64,000 nt of DNA from Rhizomys pruinosus (GCA_009823505.1 VZQC01009601.1:4090864-4154863), one strand, 5' to 3'; counted from the first letter of the stretch, positions 24,416-35,654 are shown. Notes: a model not told the origin generated them from the sequence alone. Translations and numbers: made by a program.

Positions 24416-26480
24416 TTTAAATAGTACTAATTATTATGGCAAGCTAAGCTGTGAGCATAGACATAGAAGTTTGGATGGTATGCTAATCCATGAACTGTGC
24501 CTTTTTGTAAAAGATGACAAGTTCTTACTGTGGCTTATAACATCTCCTAACTACTAGAGGACGTAAGCTTGTGTCATCAGCTGTGAATTATTCCTCCAAG
24601 GAGAGAGCTAATTGCCAATTTGATTTGGGATCTATTAATCGATAAATACTATATATATATATAATCTATATGATATATACTACCCTCACAATATCTATTT
24701 ATTTGGCTGCCACTGTTGCATAGTATCTTCAGGCAGTTGAGGTGTACCTGATACTGATGGAGGAGTCTTGCTTGACTCAGGAGACCAATATTTTGCTTTA
24801 TTGCTTTAGTGGCCTTTGGTAACACTCTCTGGCATTTCAGAGGCCAACTGTGCATTAGCAAGTGACGTCTCATAACATTTTTCCATGCTTACACCAGGTC
24901 TTCGACAGCAGGGTCTTACCACCTTTCTCCTTGCAGGTATCCCACTTTATAAGCAAAAGGCTTTTATCTTTTGGGGGGGGCTTAAATCCCCTAGCCAACA
25001 TCTCCTAGGCAGAATAATGCATTGCTGATATCAGAGCTCTCCTGCATTAATATATTTTGCTTAATCACACAGCTTATAAAGACTTTACTATTATATTTGG
25101 CTCCTAATAGAGAATTATCCTTTCACAGTTCAGTCAATTAAAGAAGGTAGTTATACCTGTTTTATAAGAAATTACCACTATATGGGGCTGGAGAGATAGC
25201 CTAGAGGTTAAGAGCACCAACTGCTCTTGCAGAGGACCCGAGTTCGATCCCCAGCACCCACATGGTGGCTAAGAACCGTCTGTAACTCCAATTCCAGGAG
25301 AATTCCAGTTCCAGGGGAATCCAAGACCCTCTTCTGACCTCCGCGGCATTGCACAACATGGCAGAACAGACCTACATGCAGACAGTACATTCATACACAT
25401 ACAAAAATAAATAAAATAAAATAAATTTTTAAAAAGAAATTACCACTATAACAGTTGGCTCTAATTTACAGTTAGGGAATGACTTCATTACCATCATGTT
25501 TTTCTTTTTCCTATAAAGGGGAGAGGTAGGAAGGTTTCTCAGCATCTGGAAGGTAAACTTCATTAGAGCCCATTATAAATAGTTATCCCAAATAGAATTC
25601 AGAGAGACGCTCAATATCTATGACTCAGGCAGTCTGAGGTTCCTCTTCCTTTAATGGTCATATGGGTCAGCCTCTCTGCTGGCATTTCCCAGTCCATCCT
25701 ACACAGCCAAAAGTCATATTTTTTCAGGCATTTATGTTGGTGTTTTTACCCATGGGAACATACAAATATCCTCCCATTGTTAGTTTCAAGATCTCAAAAT
25801 TGATAATTTAACAAAAGGATTGGAATAGAGTTTTCCGTTTGTATCCCATAAGGAATACTATACCACCTCCCTCTTTTAGTTTTTTAAATTTTTATATTGT
25901 GACCTGTAGATTCCTAAGTTGTATTACACATACATATAAACAGGAACCAAGGCATACGTTTTCATCAAATTCACCCAAACAGTTTATCATTGTATGCTAC
26001 TTATTTGGGAAGTAAAATTAATTTAATTTCTTTAAATTACCCTACAAGTAAAAGAAAATATTACAAGATGATACTGTATAACACAGAAAAATATAGACCA
26101 TTTGTGTACCTTGACCCTAAAGCTATTGTTGGAAATTTATTTTGTATTTCTGTATAAATCTCTACTGAAATACCTCTCTATATAAATATATGTTATTTTT
26201 AAATGTACCATTTTAAACTGCAAACCTTACAAAGTGGATTTTAATGACTATCTTCCTCCAAGTTCTCAGAGATGCCTTTTCCAGGCCTGGCATGAAAATC
26301 TGCTGTAAAGATTTTTCAATATATAGCTCTTAATAAAAATTTCTTTTACAGTTCTTATGCCCATTAGTTAATTAAAGACTGGCTAGATACACCCCATGAG
26401 AAGTTGTGACCATCATTAACATCTTGATTTTTGTTTGTTTGTTTGTTTTTGTGGGAGCTTCTAGGAAGTTTCATTTGTCA
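24416..26480 (-). mobile_element. ERVK-like internal region, continued
   Basis: Resumes the element cut at 17603. Most of it matches 30305-32130 in reverse complement, block by block: 24541-24640 with about 31925-32020, 24960-25070 with about 31550-31650, and 25730-26000 with about 30600-30870. Identity is moderate and indels are many. There are no retained open frames. A B2-type SINE interrupts it. The right end is not sharply defined. Confidence 0.7.
25183..25433 (+). mobile_element. B2-type SINE
   Basis: Head 'ggggctggagagatagccta', doubled 'aactccaattccagg' unit and A-rich tail. A perfect 17-bp target duplication lies at 25166-25182 and 25434-25450. Confidence 0.96.
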
Positions 26481-26861
26481 GGAGCAGGATCAGTGCAGTC
26501 CTGCTAAGGGAAGAGGAACACAGTGCCCCCTTTGTGGACACTGTGGGGAACTGACCCCTTAGCACAGAGGTCAGTTGGTTACTCCTGTAACCCAACTGGA
26601 GAGGTACTTCCTACTCAGGTCCTTAGCCTGGGAAAACGGGACACATTTCCCACTCTTGGCTGTGACTTTCCACCTGCCCAGAGCCAGGACAGAAATTTCA
26701 CACCAGCTACCCAGGTTGGTGGTCCGCAAAGGGAGCCTTGTTCCAACCAGCTGGCCACCCAAATGAAATGCAGGCCTGAACACTAGCTACCCACTGGCCA
26801 TCTGAACGAAATGCAGGCTTGTCTTAGCCTGTATGTGTGCAATAATTTAAAAAATGGCAGC
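26481..26861. other. Unassigned, GC-richer sequence
   Basis: No recognised repeat. The 'aaatgaaatgcaggc' and 'gaacgaaatgcaggc' motifs at about 26760-26818 form a short imperfect duplication. It may be more of the ERVK-like element. Confidence 0.35.
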
Positions 26862-27111
26862 CTTGGGCTGGAGAGATGGCCTAGCCATTAAGAGTACCAA
26901 CTGCTCTTGCAGAGGACCTGGTTTCGATCCCCAGCACCCACATGGCGTCTGAGAACCATCTGTAACTCCAATTCCAGGAGAACTCCAGTTCCAGGGGAAT
27001 CCGACAACCTCTTCTGACCTCCACGGCATTGCATGATATGGGTGCACAAGCCTACATGCAGACAGTACATTCATACACATACAAAATAAATTTAAAATTT
27101 TTTTTAAATTA
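26862..27111 (+). mobile_element. B2-type SINE
   Basis: Head 'gggctggagagatggcctag', doubled internal unit and A-rich tail. The target repeat aaaaaatggcagc is at about 26849-26861 and again right after the tail. Confidence 0.95.
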
Positions 27112-27598
27112 AAAAAAAATGGCAGCTGGGAATTCTGCGATGATGCTAATGGGAATTCACATTTTTTATTTTTAAATTTTTATATTTTTACTTTTTATTT
27201 TTTATTCCCAAAGACCCAAAAACTTATTAACACTTTAATTCAATGAAAACCTGGTTGATCTTTGTTTCAGATGTTGAAGGGTGTAACCAGTAGGGTCAGT
27301 GTAGATCCATTATGATATTCAATGAATTTTTTTAACTTTTAATAGATAACCCATAACCTTTGTTGAAATTGAATTATGTGTTGGCTGTTTAATATAATCT
27401 GCGTCTTGGGAAGCAAGGGCCACATTCCAATTCAGAGGCAATGTTTTTACTGGTATTATAGCTGTTAACATTAAAATACACTTAGAACACAAGTACACAC
27501 ATCCATACACACGTGTGTGCACACACATACGCACATACATACACACATACATGCATGCATACACAAACATATGTACAAAGGAAAAAAGGTCATGAGAT
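27112..27598. other. Unassigned, with CA-rich microsatellite
   Basis: AT-rich sequence. 27485-27565 is a degenerate CA/CATA tract. Confidence 0.5.
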
Positions 27599-27762
27599 CA
27601 ATCTGTGGGAAGAAAATTATGGTATTGTCTTATGCTCAATGAGAAAAGGTCACTTACACAATTAAGGTTGGGCTTGAGTCTTCGCAAAAGTCCACAGTCT
27701 GTCTCCCGAGTATTGGAATCTTTGAGCATAAGACAATACCATAAGTTTCTTCCCACAGATTG
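27599..27762. repeat. 41-bp inverted repeat with 82-bp spacer
   Basis: Arm 27599-27639 is the reverse complement of 27722-27762 with one mismatch. A direct repeat attggaatc (27712-27720 and 27759-27767) brackets the right arm. This looks like a templated inverted copy. Confidence 0.85.
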
Positions 27763-27785
27763 GAATCAAAGCTGCACAATGAAAG

Positions 27786-27942
27786 CTGGGTGTGGTGGTG
27801 CACAACTTTAATCCTAGCACTTGGGAGGCAGAGGAAGGTGGATCTTTGTGTGTTCAAGGCCACCCTGGTCTACAGAGTGAGTTCCAGGACATCTGGGGCT
27901 ACAGGGAGACACTGTCTCAAAAAGACAAAAAAAAAAAAAAAT
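27786..27942 (+). mobile_element. B1 SINE
   Basis: Near-consensus head 'gctgggtgtggtggtgcaca' and end 'acagggagacactgtctc', followed by an A-run. It lies next to the assembly gap. Confidence 0.95.
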
Positions 27943-27963
27943 TCTATGGCATTCAGAGGCCAC

Positions 27964-28063
27964 NNNNNNNNNNNNNNNNNNNNNNNNNNNNNNNNNNNNN
28001 NNNNNNNNNNNNNNNNNNNNNNNNNNNNNNNNNNNNNNNNNNNNNNNNNNNNNNNNNNNNNNN
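27964..28063. other. Assembly gap (100 N)
   Basis: Exactly 100 N, followed by about 40 A. The true length is unknown. Confidence 1.
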
Positions 28064-28105
<42 letters not shown>

Positions 28106-28254
28106 AAGAAAAAAACCACAATGAAAGACAAATGAAACACAGAATACTGTAAAGCCAGCCCTTCCCCTACCAGCCACCCACTGTTTTCAGAGCAGGAGAG
28201 GGGCACAGAACAAACATTGGACTACAAATAAATTAAAAAATGTCACAGCTTCAT

Positions 28255-28395
28255 ATTTTGCCTTTGGTATTTTCAAGGCAGGGCTTCCTCACAGTCAGAG
28301 CCAGCCAGAAGGTCATTCTGTAGACTAGGCCACCCCCAACTCACAGACATCCTCTTGGATTAAAGGCATGGGCCACCTCCAAGGTCTACAAGTCT
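28255..28395 (-). mobile_element. Old B1 SINE, diverged
   Basis: Contains 'ttctgtagactaggccaccc', 'actcacagacatcctc' and 'attaaaggcatgggcca', the inverted B1 order with many changes. Confidence 0.65.
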
Positions 28396-28560
28396 GGAAT
28401 TTACAAGCTCAATTTGCATCTTAGAAGACTGGCTCTAGAAGAGATCTAGAGGGAAGTTTAGCAGACAGAAGGAAACCAGCAGAATTAAGCACTATTTTAC
28501 ACTATTTAACATTATTTACAGAAAATTTTTAAGGAGGACACTTTTTAAAAACACATTTAT

Positions 28561-28808
28561 GGGGCTGGAGAGATGGCCTAGAGGTTAAGAGCACCGACCA
28601 CTCTTACAGAGGAACTGGGTTCGATCCCCAGCACGCACATGGCAGCCGAGAACTGTCCGAAACTCCAATTCCAGGAGCACTCCAGTTCCAGGGGAATCAG
28701 ACGCCCTCTTCTGACCCCCGCGGCATTGCATGACATGGGTGCACAGATCTGCATGCAGACAGTACATTCATACACATACGGAAATAAATAAAATTTTAAA
28801 AAATTTTA
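28561..28808 (+). mobile_element. B2-type SINE
   Basis: Head 'ggggctggagagatggccta', doubled internal unit and A/T-rich tail. It sits at the 5' edge of the composite insertion. Its own target duplication is unclear. Confidence 0.93.
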
Positions 28809-28814
28809 AAAAAT

Positions 28815-30105
28815 TTATGGGACTGTGTCATTTCACTTATTATAATATCTTCTAGCACTATACATTTACCTGCAAAGTTCAGATGTTGTCTTTCTTTACC
28901 ACTGCATAGAACTCCATTGTGTACATGTACCACATTTTCTCTATCCACAAATCAGTTGAGGGGCATTTGGGTTGGTTCCAGCTTTTTGCAATAAATATAC
29001 CTGTGCATGTATTTCTGCAGTAAGATAAATCTTGTGGGTATATACACAGGAGTGGTATGACTAGGTCAAATGGTAAGCTCATTTTGAGTCTTCCAAGGAT
29101 TTTCCACACTGCTTTCCATAGTGGCTGTACAAGTTTACATTCCTACGAGCAATGGATGAGTGTTCCCCTTTCCCCAGCACTTGATATCGTTTGTTTTCTT
29201 GATCCTGGCCAGTCTTGTTGGAGTGAGATGATATGTTAGAGTGGACTTAATTTGCACTTCCCTAATTATTAGTGATGTTGAACAGTTTTTAAGATGTTTC
29301 TCAACCATCTCTAATTCCTCCTCTGTGAAGTCTCTATTCAGTTCTTTGCTCCATCTTTTGAGTACTTCACTTTTCTTTCTTCTTTGTTTTTGAGTAGCTT
29401 GTATACTCTGGAAATTAATGCTTTGTCAGATGTATCTGCAGTGAAGGTTTCCTCCCACTCTGTGGGTTTTCTCTTCACTTCCTTGATTGTTTCTTTTGAT
29501 GTACAGAAGCTTTTGAGTTTAATGAGGTCCCATTTGTCAATTGTCGACCTTATTTCTTGTGCAGCTGCTGTCTGATTTAGGAAGTCTTTTCCTATGCCTA
29601 TGTCTTGTAGTCTGCTGCCAAGTTTTTCTTCTATCACCTCCAGAGTTTTGGGTGTCATGTTGAGGTCTTTGATCCATCTGGAATTGACTTTTGTACAGGG
29701 CGAGAGGTAGGGGTTTAATTTCATTCTTCTACAAGTGATCCAGTTTTGTCAACACCACTTACTGATGATGCTGTCTTTCCTCCATTGTGTCTTCTTGGCC
29801 CCCTTGTCAAATATTAAATTGTATGTGCTCAGGTTTGGATATTCAGTTTTATTCCATTGGTCGACTGGTCTGTTTTTGTGCCAGTACCAAGCTGTTTTTA
29901 TGACTATAGCCCTGTAGTATAGTTTGATGTCTGGTATAGCGATCCCCCCTGTATTGCTCTTTTTGCTCAGGGTTGCTTTGGCTATTCGGGGTCTTTTGAT
30001 TTTCCAAATGAAATTGAGGATTTTTTTTTCCATGCCTGTGAAGAAGCTCTTGGGGATTTTGATTTGGATTGCATTATATCTGTACATGAGTTTGGGTAGA
30101 ATGGA
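28815..30105 (-). mobile_element. L1 LINE ORF2 fragment, inverted half
   Basis: Minus-strand ORF2 C-terminal coding in several frames. 29749-30114 contains [15 protein letters not shown], then [13 protein letters not shown], and 29338-29724 contains SPCTKVNSRW, then [14 protein letters not shown]. The breaks are frameshifts. Relative to the 3' UTR at 30106 it is inverted. Confidence 0.92.
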
Positions 30106-30300
30106 CAATGGCATCCCTCATCTGTGGATGCTAGCACCAATAACCCAGTTGTAAATATTTCTTGTGGAGAGGGATACATATTAAAAGAACAACAACAGAA
30201 AGACTGCATCAGAGAACTGACTAAAATGGTGAATTGGAAGGAGTGGGAGGGGTGGGAGAGGGCACAGGCCTATATTCAATTAATGTATATTTAATTGACA
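30106..30300 (+). mobile_element. L1 LINE ORF2/3' UTR junction, sense half
   Basis: Contains 'atggcatccctcatctgtgg', then 'tttcttgtggagagg', 'agaacaacaacagaaagact' and a G-rich block. It is collinear with 14375-14700. No poly(A) tail separates it from the ERV-derived sequence that follows. Confidence 0.75.
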
Positions 30301-30304
30301 TGAG

Positions 30305-32535
30305 TTCAACAAGTATCCAATTTTGCCCAAACTCTGTCCACAATTACATGGTGTTTTAGGACTTAGTAAAAGTAAATATGTGTATATTAAACAACATTGG
30401 TTTAAAGGTTCTGATAAAAACGGTAATGCACCTTAGTTAATTGGAAATATAAATTGTTGTCATCCACATTTGTTTTACTTAAAATCTATATAACAATAAC
30501 TTTGGGATTGGCACATACAAATGTTCTCTATAACTTTTCTGTTGTACAGTATCATCTTGTAGCATTCTCTTTTACCTGTAGGATGATTTAACTTAAGAAA
30601 TTAAGTTTGCTTCCCAAGTTAATGACATACAGTCACCCAAAACAGTTTGGGTGAATTTGATGAAATCTGAATCTGTGCCTTGATTCCTGCCTATAGGTAT
30701 GTGTACTACAACTGCCTTTTTGAGACTCATGGGTCAAAAAATAAAAACCTAAATAAAAAGGGGGGATACAGATATATGTGAAACCTTTTTGACAAAAACT
30801 TTGCAAGTCAAATCTTAAAACTAACTATGGGAAAAGATTTGTATGTTCCAACAGGTCAAAAAGTCACCAACTTAATGGCTGAGAAAGAAAATACACAGCT
30901 TTGCATTGTGTAGGATGTACCAGGAAGTGCCAGCAGAAAGTGCCATCTGAACATTGAAAGGAAGAAAAGACTCAGACTGCTACAGGCATCAAACCCCTCT
31001 GTGGATCCTACTTGTTTTGTTTTAAATATTTTTATTAATTTTTATTTATTTCTGTATATGTATGAATGTACTGTCTGCATGTAAGTTTGTGCACCCGTGT
31101 TGTGCAATGCTGCGGAGGTCAGAAGAGGGTCTTGGATTCCCCTGGAACTGGAGTTCTCCTGGAATTGGAGTTTCAGATGGTTCTCAGCCGCCATGTGGGT
31201 GCTGGGGATCGAACCCGGGTCCTCTGTAAGAGCGGTCGGTGCTCTTAACCGCTAGGCCATCTCTCCAGCCCTGTGGATCCTACTTGTAACAACTATTTAT
31301 AACGAGTCCTAACGAAACTTACATTCTAGGTTCCACGAAGATTTAATATGAGAGATTTTCTTACCTCTCCTTCATAGAACAAGGAGGAATATGATGATGA
31401 TGATGAGGTTGTTCTCTAACTGTAAATTGGAGCCAACTGTTATAGAGGTAATCTCTTATAAAAGTGTAAAACTGCCTTCTTTAATTGACTAATAGACATA
31501 GGAACTGTGAAAAGGATTATTCTCTATTTAGAACCAAATATAATACTAAAGTCTCCTTAAGCTGTGTGCTTAAGCAAAATATATTAATACAGGTATCAGC
31601 AATGGATTATTCTACCAAGGAGATGTTGTCCAGGGGATCCAAGCCCCCCCAAAAGGTAAAGGCTTCTTGCCTGTAAACTGGGATACCTGCAATAAGAGAT
31701 GTGATAAAGCCCTGCTATCAAAGACCAGATGTAAGCACGGGAAAGATGTATTGAGACATTTTGCAAGTGTACAGTTGGTCTCTGGAATATCAGAGAGTGT
31801 TACCAAAGGCCACTAAACCAATAAAGCAAATATAGGTCTCCTTGGGTCAAGCAAGACTCCATCAGCACCAGCTACACCTCACCTGCCTGGTAATACTGTG
31901 CAGCAGTGGCAGCCATATGCCTGTATATCCCAAATCTAATTGGCTATCAGCTCTCTCCTTGGAGGAATAACCCACTGCTGATGCCACAAGCTTGCATCCT
32001 CTAGTGGTTAGGAGATGTTATAAGCCACAGTAAGACCCTGTCATATTTTACAGAAAAAAAAATGCAATTCGTGGATTAACATACCATCCAAATATCTGTG
32101 TCTATACCAAAGTAACCTACCATAACTATTAGTACTGTTTAAATACCTATATATCTAATTGCCTGTGCTTCATTATTAGGACTGAAAAGTTATTCCTGGA
32201 CAAACTGTCAGCCCATGAAAGGAAACAGCCAGAATTGACCAGAGTCCAAAATGACAGCTCCAGAGAAAGTAGACTATTTTGCTTCTCATCCACCCATGCC
32301 CCTTTTCTAAGCCCAAGGAACAATCTGCGGAAGAGGGGGCATGGTAGAATGTAAGAGCTGGGATTGAGGTGAATGGTGAAACTACAGCAATATAGACTGG
32401 ACACTTATTTGATCAACTTGGGTAAAGATACAAACCCCCCAGCTGGATGGTGGGACCCTTGAACTGTGTGGGTTTGGGCACAACTGCTTGCAAATTGGTT
32501 TTACATGAAGGATGCTTGTACTCATAAATTATTAC
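30305..32535 (+). mobile_element. ERVK-like internal segment without LTRs
   Basis: Homologous in reverse to 24416-26350 and 17360-17603. It lacks both LTRs and the polypurine tract. After 'attggttttacatgaa' it leaves the ERV sequence and ends in 'gttaaaaaatg' plus A-rich sequence, as copies at 40.9 and 61.5 kb also do. No sizeable open frame. Confidence 0.7.
31016..31270 (-). mobile_element. B2-type SINE
   Basis: T-rich tail on the left, inverted head on the right and a doubled internal unit. A perfect 17-bp target repeat is at 30999-31015 and 31271-31287. Confidence 0.97.
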
Positions 32536-32685
32536 TTATTGTTAAAAAATGAACAAATAAATAAATAAAAAAGCAAAAAAAATTTTTAAACTATTTACTT
32601 AAAACTATTTTAAGTAAAAAATAGTTTATTATTATTTAACAACAATAATAAAATTAAATAAATAAAATAAATAAAAACACATTTA

Positions 32686-33041
32686 GGCTGTGGCTGGCTT
32701 TTCACAAGCTTCCATGCAAGCCAATGCTGGTAGATTCATTCCTGGATAGTTGCCTCTACAGCCCAAGCCTGCCTGTGCAAAGGTACAAATGAATGCCTCT
32801 ATGGAAGGCTTGCAGCAAAAAGCTTGAGCTTGCTTGCTCCGTGGGCACACCCATCCTTCCAGCCTCTTTGACCTTTGCCACCTGTACTGTGGCCTCTTAC
32901 AGGCTGAACCCCAGGCTTCAGGGCAGGTTCCAAGCCCATTTCAAAACCTCTAGAAGGCAACTGGATGGGAGAGGAAGGGCTCCTCTCACAATTTCTCTGA
33001 ATACCCACCACCTGGGAAGGCTGGAGAAGCAACAGATGCCC
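32686..33041. other. Unassigned, possibly more ERVK-like internal sequence
   Basis: GC-richer sequence that runs without a visible border into the ERVK-like leader at 33042-33457. No recognised motif. Confidence 0.35.
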
Positions 33042-33401
33042 TCAACCCAGGGAAACCAAAACAGCACCCACGGGCTGCATAATCATGTCCTGCTGAGTGG
33101 GTGAAAACCCACAAGAAAATGCAAGCTTCCCAAAGCCTATCACAGAAAGCGTCTCTGGCACACAGGCCAAGTCTCCATCAGCGCCATCCACAGGCTCACC
33201 AGCAGAGTCAATACGAGAATTCCCTCTGGGTCCATCCTTAGCCCATGCCTTCACTGATTTGGAGATGCTAAACTTTCTCCATGCCACAACTTGAAACACA
33301 ACAGCCACAGCAAACCACAGCACACAGTCAACAAACACATGCCATACATCACAAAACAATTCCTCCTGAAACATAGCTTCCTTAAAGGTGTCATTTCCCA
33401 T
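33042..33401 (-). CDS. Open frame of 119 codons at the start of an ERVK-like element
   Basis: An ATG at 33401, about 37 bp after the primer site, opens a 119-residue frame. It has a strongly hydrophobic stretch (about residues 18-40, VWHVFVDCVLWFAVAVVFQV) followed by a basic segment. The position fits the start of gag or a leader peptide. I do not recognise it as a known Gag, and the hydrophobic segment would be odd for one. It could be a chance frame in a defective element. Confidence 0.35.
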   Translation of the reverse strand: MGNDTFKEAMFQEELFCDVWHVFVDCVLWFAVAVVFQVVAWRKFSISKSVKAWAKDGPRGNSRIDSAGEPVDGADGDLACVPETLSVIGFGKLAFSCGFSPTQQDMIMQPVGAVLVSLG

Positions 33402-33437
33402 CTTGCAGAGATTCTAGCTTACCAAACTGGTCTCCAT

Positions 33438-33455
33438 GCCCCACATTGGGTACCA
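33438..33455 (-). promoter_or_regulatory. Primer-binding site, tRNA-Lys(1,2) type
   Basis: The minus strand TGGTACCCAATGTGGGGC matches the class II Lys primer site TGGCGCCCAACGTGGGGC at 15 of 18 positions. It sits 2 bp inside the LTR. This is the basis for calling the family ERVK-like. Confidence 0.75.
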
Positions 33456-33457
33456 AT

Positions 33458-33731
33458 TGTAGAGGGTCCCACTGAGCCTTGTGGGGTCCCATTTAATCCC
33501 TGGATGATACATGTGGAAAACACACACAGGAAAGCACACCACATGGATGCATGTTCAGGTCCAAATGCAGAGAGAGTTTTTTGTTCCAAAATGTCTGGTT
33601 ATACAGCAAGCATAACTCATATCTCAAGGCCAAATCCTAAAACTTTTTGTCACTACACCCCACCCCATGGGTGTGGCCAGGGAGGTACCAGTGGTTTAGA
33701 ATGCTACCCATCTTAACTAAATTTTCCCACA
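33458..33731 (-). mobile_element. ERVK-like 5' LTR (274 bp)
   Basis: Same LTR as 16756-17029, close in sequence and of equal length, with TG...CA ends on the minus strand. Followed (minus direction) by a Lys primer site and leader, so this is a 5' LTR. No 3' LTR mate is identified; the copy at 16756 belongs to a differently arranged fragment. Confidence 0.85.
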
Positions 33732-35398
33732 GTCAATGAATTGTTTTAGTTCTTCTCCAACATTAGTATTGAAGTCCAATAATCATATATTTGTCTTCCT
33801 GAAACTTTATAAATTAGCAACAGTTTTTCACAACAGGAATCTTAAAACTTCTTCCTAGTTTATATCTTCAAAAGACTGATGATAAGACCCAGGAGTTCTC
33901 TAAAGCAGAAAGACAGAAGAGTGGCTGTTTCTCTTTTCTAAACTCTAAGTCAATCACAGTTTCAACCATTCTTCCTCTAGCTGACACTTGAAGGGCGTTG
34001 TAGAATGCATGCGAGTTCTGAGGGAGCCCTTCAGAAATCCAGTGAATAAATGCACCAAGTTCAGAAAAGGGCAGCTTAAACTGGGGGCATTGCAGGGCAG
34101 AGGGCATCAAGGAGGTGAAGCAATTACCAATTCCCTCTAAACCCTCATCAGCCTCAGTGCTAGAATTAGAGTCTGGAGAAGTCTTTCTGCATCAAAAGTC
34201 ACTGTTTTCCAAGTCCTGGAGGTCTGGACAACAGTCTCAATCACCCACCAATCCAACAAAGATATAAACGAGAATGATGCCTTGGAAAATATTTGGCATA
34301 TCTTTTTCATTAAATAAATCATCCCAAAATTCAACAGATAAAAACTGACAGTCAGATGATGGTTTGCCAAGAGCTTGTAAGATGTTTCCCCTGACCAATT
34401 TCTAAGAAGCTCTCAAACCAATGGTTTTGATTTTGGGTAAGTTCCTGAAATTACTTTAGGAAGTATAGCTTCCTGGCTCCAGGCCATATCTGCTTCGAGG
34501 GGTGGAACCTAGAAAACTCCACTTTCAAAAGATCCCTGGATAACTCTTCAGGAGGTGCAGGTGGCTGGCACAAACCAGCCCTTAGAACTACTATAGAGAA
34601 TCCTTCCACTATTCCTCCAATTGGCTGAGCAAACACTGATAAAAAGATAATGCACCATGCCCTCTCCTCAGGACCAGACTATTGTTATTACCTTCAAGTT
34701 CCCATATTAAAAACAGATGGCTTGTAAATTGCACCATCATTCCCCCTGGGTTTCACATGCTTAAGCAGTTAGCAGACAAGTAATGGAATTACTTACAAGA
34801 AATTTTCCAGCCTTTGCCTGTTGCCTTTTTACCACAAAACCGTGCCAACTGTCTCTTTCAAAGGATGTGTTCTCTTCTGAGAGAGTAAAAGAGAGCAACA
34901 AAGCTTCTTGCAAATACCTCCCACAATGAAGGAGAAGCTACACTTTTAGAAAGTCTAGAGTCTCTACACCTTTAGAAAAGTCACTGATACATTGATCATT
35001 CAGATACTACAGACCACAGATCTCATGTAGAGCAGATGCCAAACACAAAATCATTCCACAGAGCCAACTTTCCAAGAAGAGCAGACACGTGAGACAAAAA
35101 TAACTGGTAAAATTTCTATTACACGAAAAGCATTAAATGTAATTTAGCTATTATCACTGACACTATTATAATATATTTTTATTATCATCTGACTAAAGGA
35201 AATAAGCTGAGATATTTTCAAGTTTTCTAGAACAGGGAAAGTTGTTTAGATAAAAAGACTTCATAAGTACGATAAATGCTCCTTAAATATTCTTCAATAG
35301 ATTCCTGGAAGCACAAGGATGAATTATTTGGAGAGAAGTAGAATAGGAAGATGGTAGTAGGAGTGAAGAGGAGATTAGTCAGGGAGAAGTTCAGAAAA
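33732..35398. other. Unassigned; faint protein-like minus-strand segments
   Basis: No transposable-element signature. On the minus strand, 33868-34110 and neighbouring frames up to 34640 read protein-like but are broken by stops and frame changes. An old processed pseudogene is possible, but I cannot name a parent. Confidence 0.3.
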
Positions 35399-35411
35399 AC
35401 AATAAAATGGC

Positions 35412-35580
35412 AGGGCTGGAGAGATGGCTCAGTGCTTAAGAGCACCAGCTGCTCCTCCAGAGAATCTGCGTTCTCAACACCCTCTTCTGGTTTTGTCTGG
35501 CTTTGCATAACATAGATGAACTTCCATATATGCAGGCAAAACACTCATACACATAAAATAAAAATAAACCAAATTTTTAA
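35412..35580 (+). mobile_element. B2-type SINE, short and diverged
   Basis: Head 'gggctggagagatggctcag', 'accctcttctgg' and A-rich tail. An aacaataaaatg repeat flanks it (about 35399-35410 and 35580-35591). The middle part is deleted. Confidence 0.88.
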
Positions 35581-35654
35581 ACAATAAAATGTTATATATA
35601 TATATATATGAAAATGACATAGACAAATGCATTACTTTGTCTCTGCTTAAATCT

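Larger units (their letters stand above)
28547..32685 (+). mobile_element. Composite L1-type insertion carrying an ERV-derived segment
   Basis: The same 13-bp sequence aaaaacacattta occurs at 28547-28559 and 32673-32685. Between them are a later SINE, inverted L1 ORF2 (28815-30105), forward L1 ORF2 end and 3' UTR (30106-30300), about 2.2 kb of ERVK-like internal sequence (30305-32535) and an A-rich tail (about 32535-32672). The inversion breakpoints lie next to each other on the L1 map, as in twin priming. A single insertion of a chimeric RNA is inferred; nested insertions remain possible. Confidence 0.6.

Noticed and set aside
25183..25260. tRNA-like A and B boxes in SINE heads
   Set aside because: They are the RNA polymerase III promoter of B2-type SINEs, not tRNA genes.
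27814..28206. Open frames crossing the N gap
   Set aside because: Artefacts of undefined bases and the adjoining A-run.
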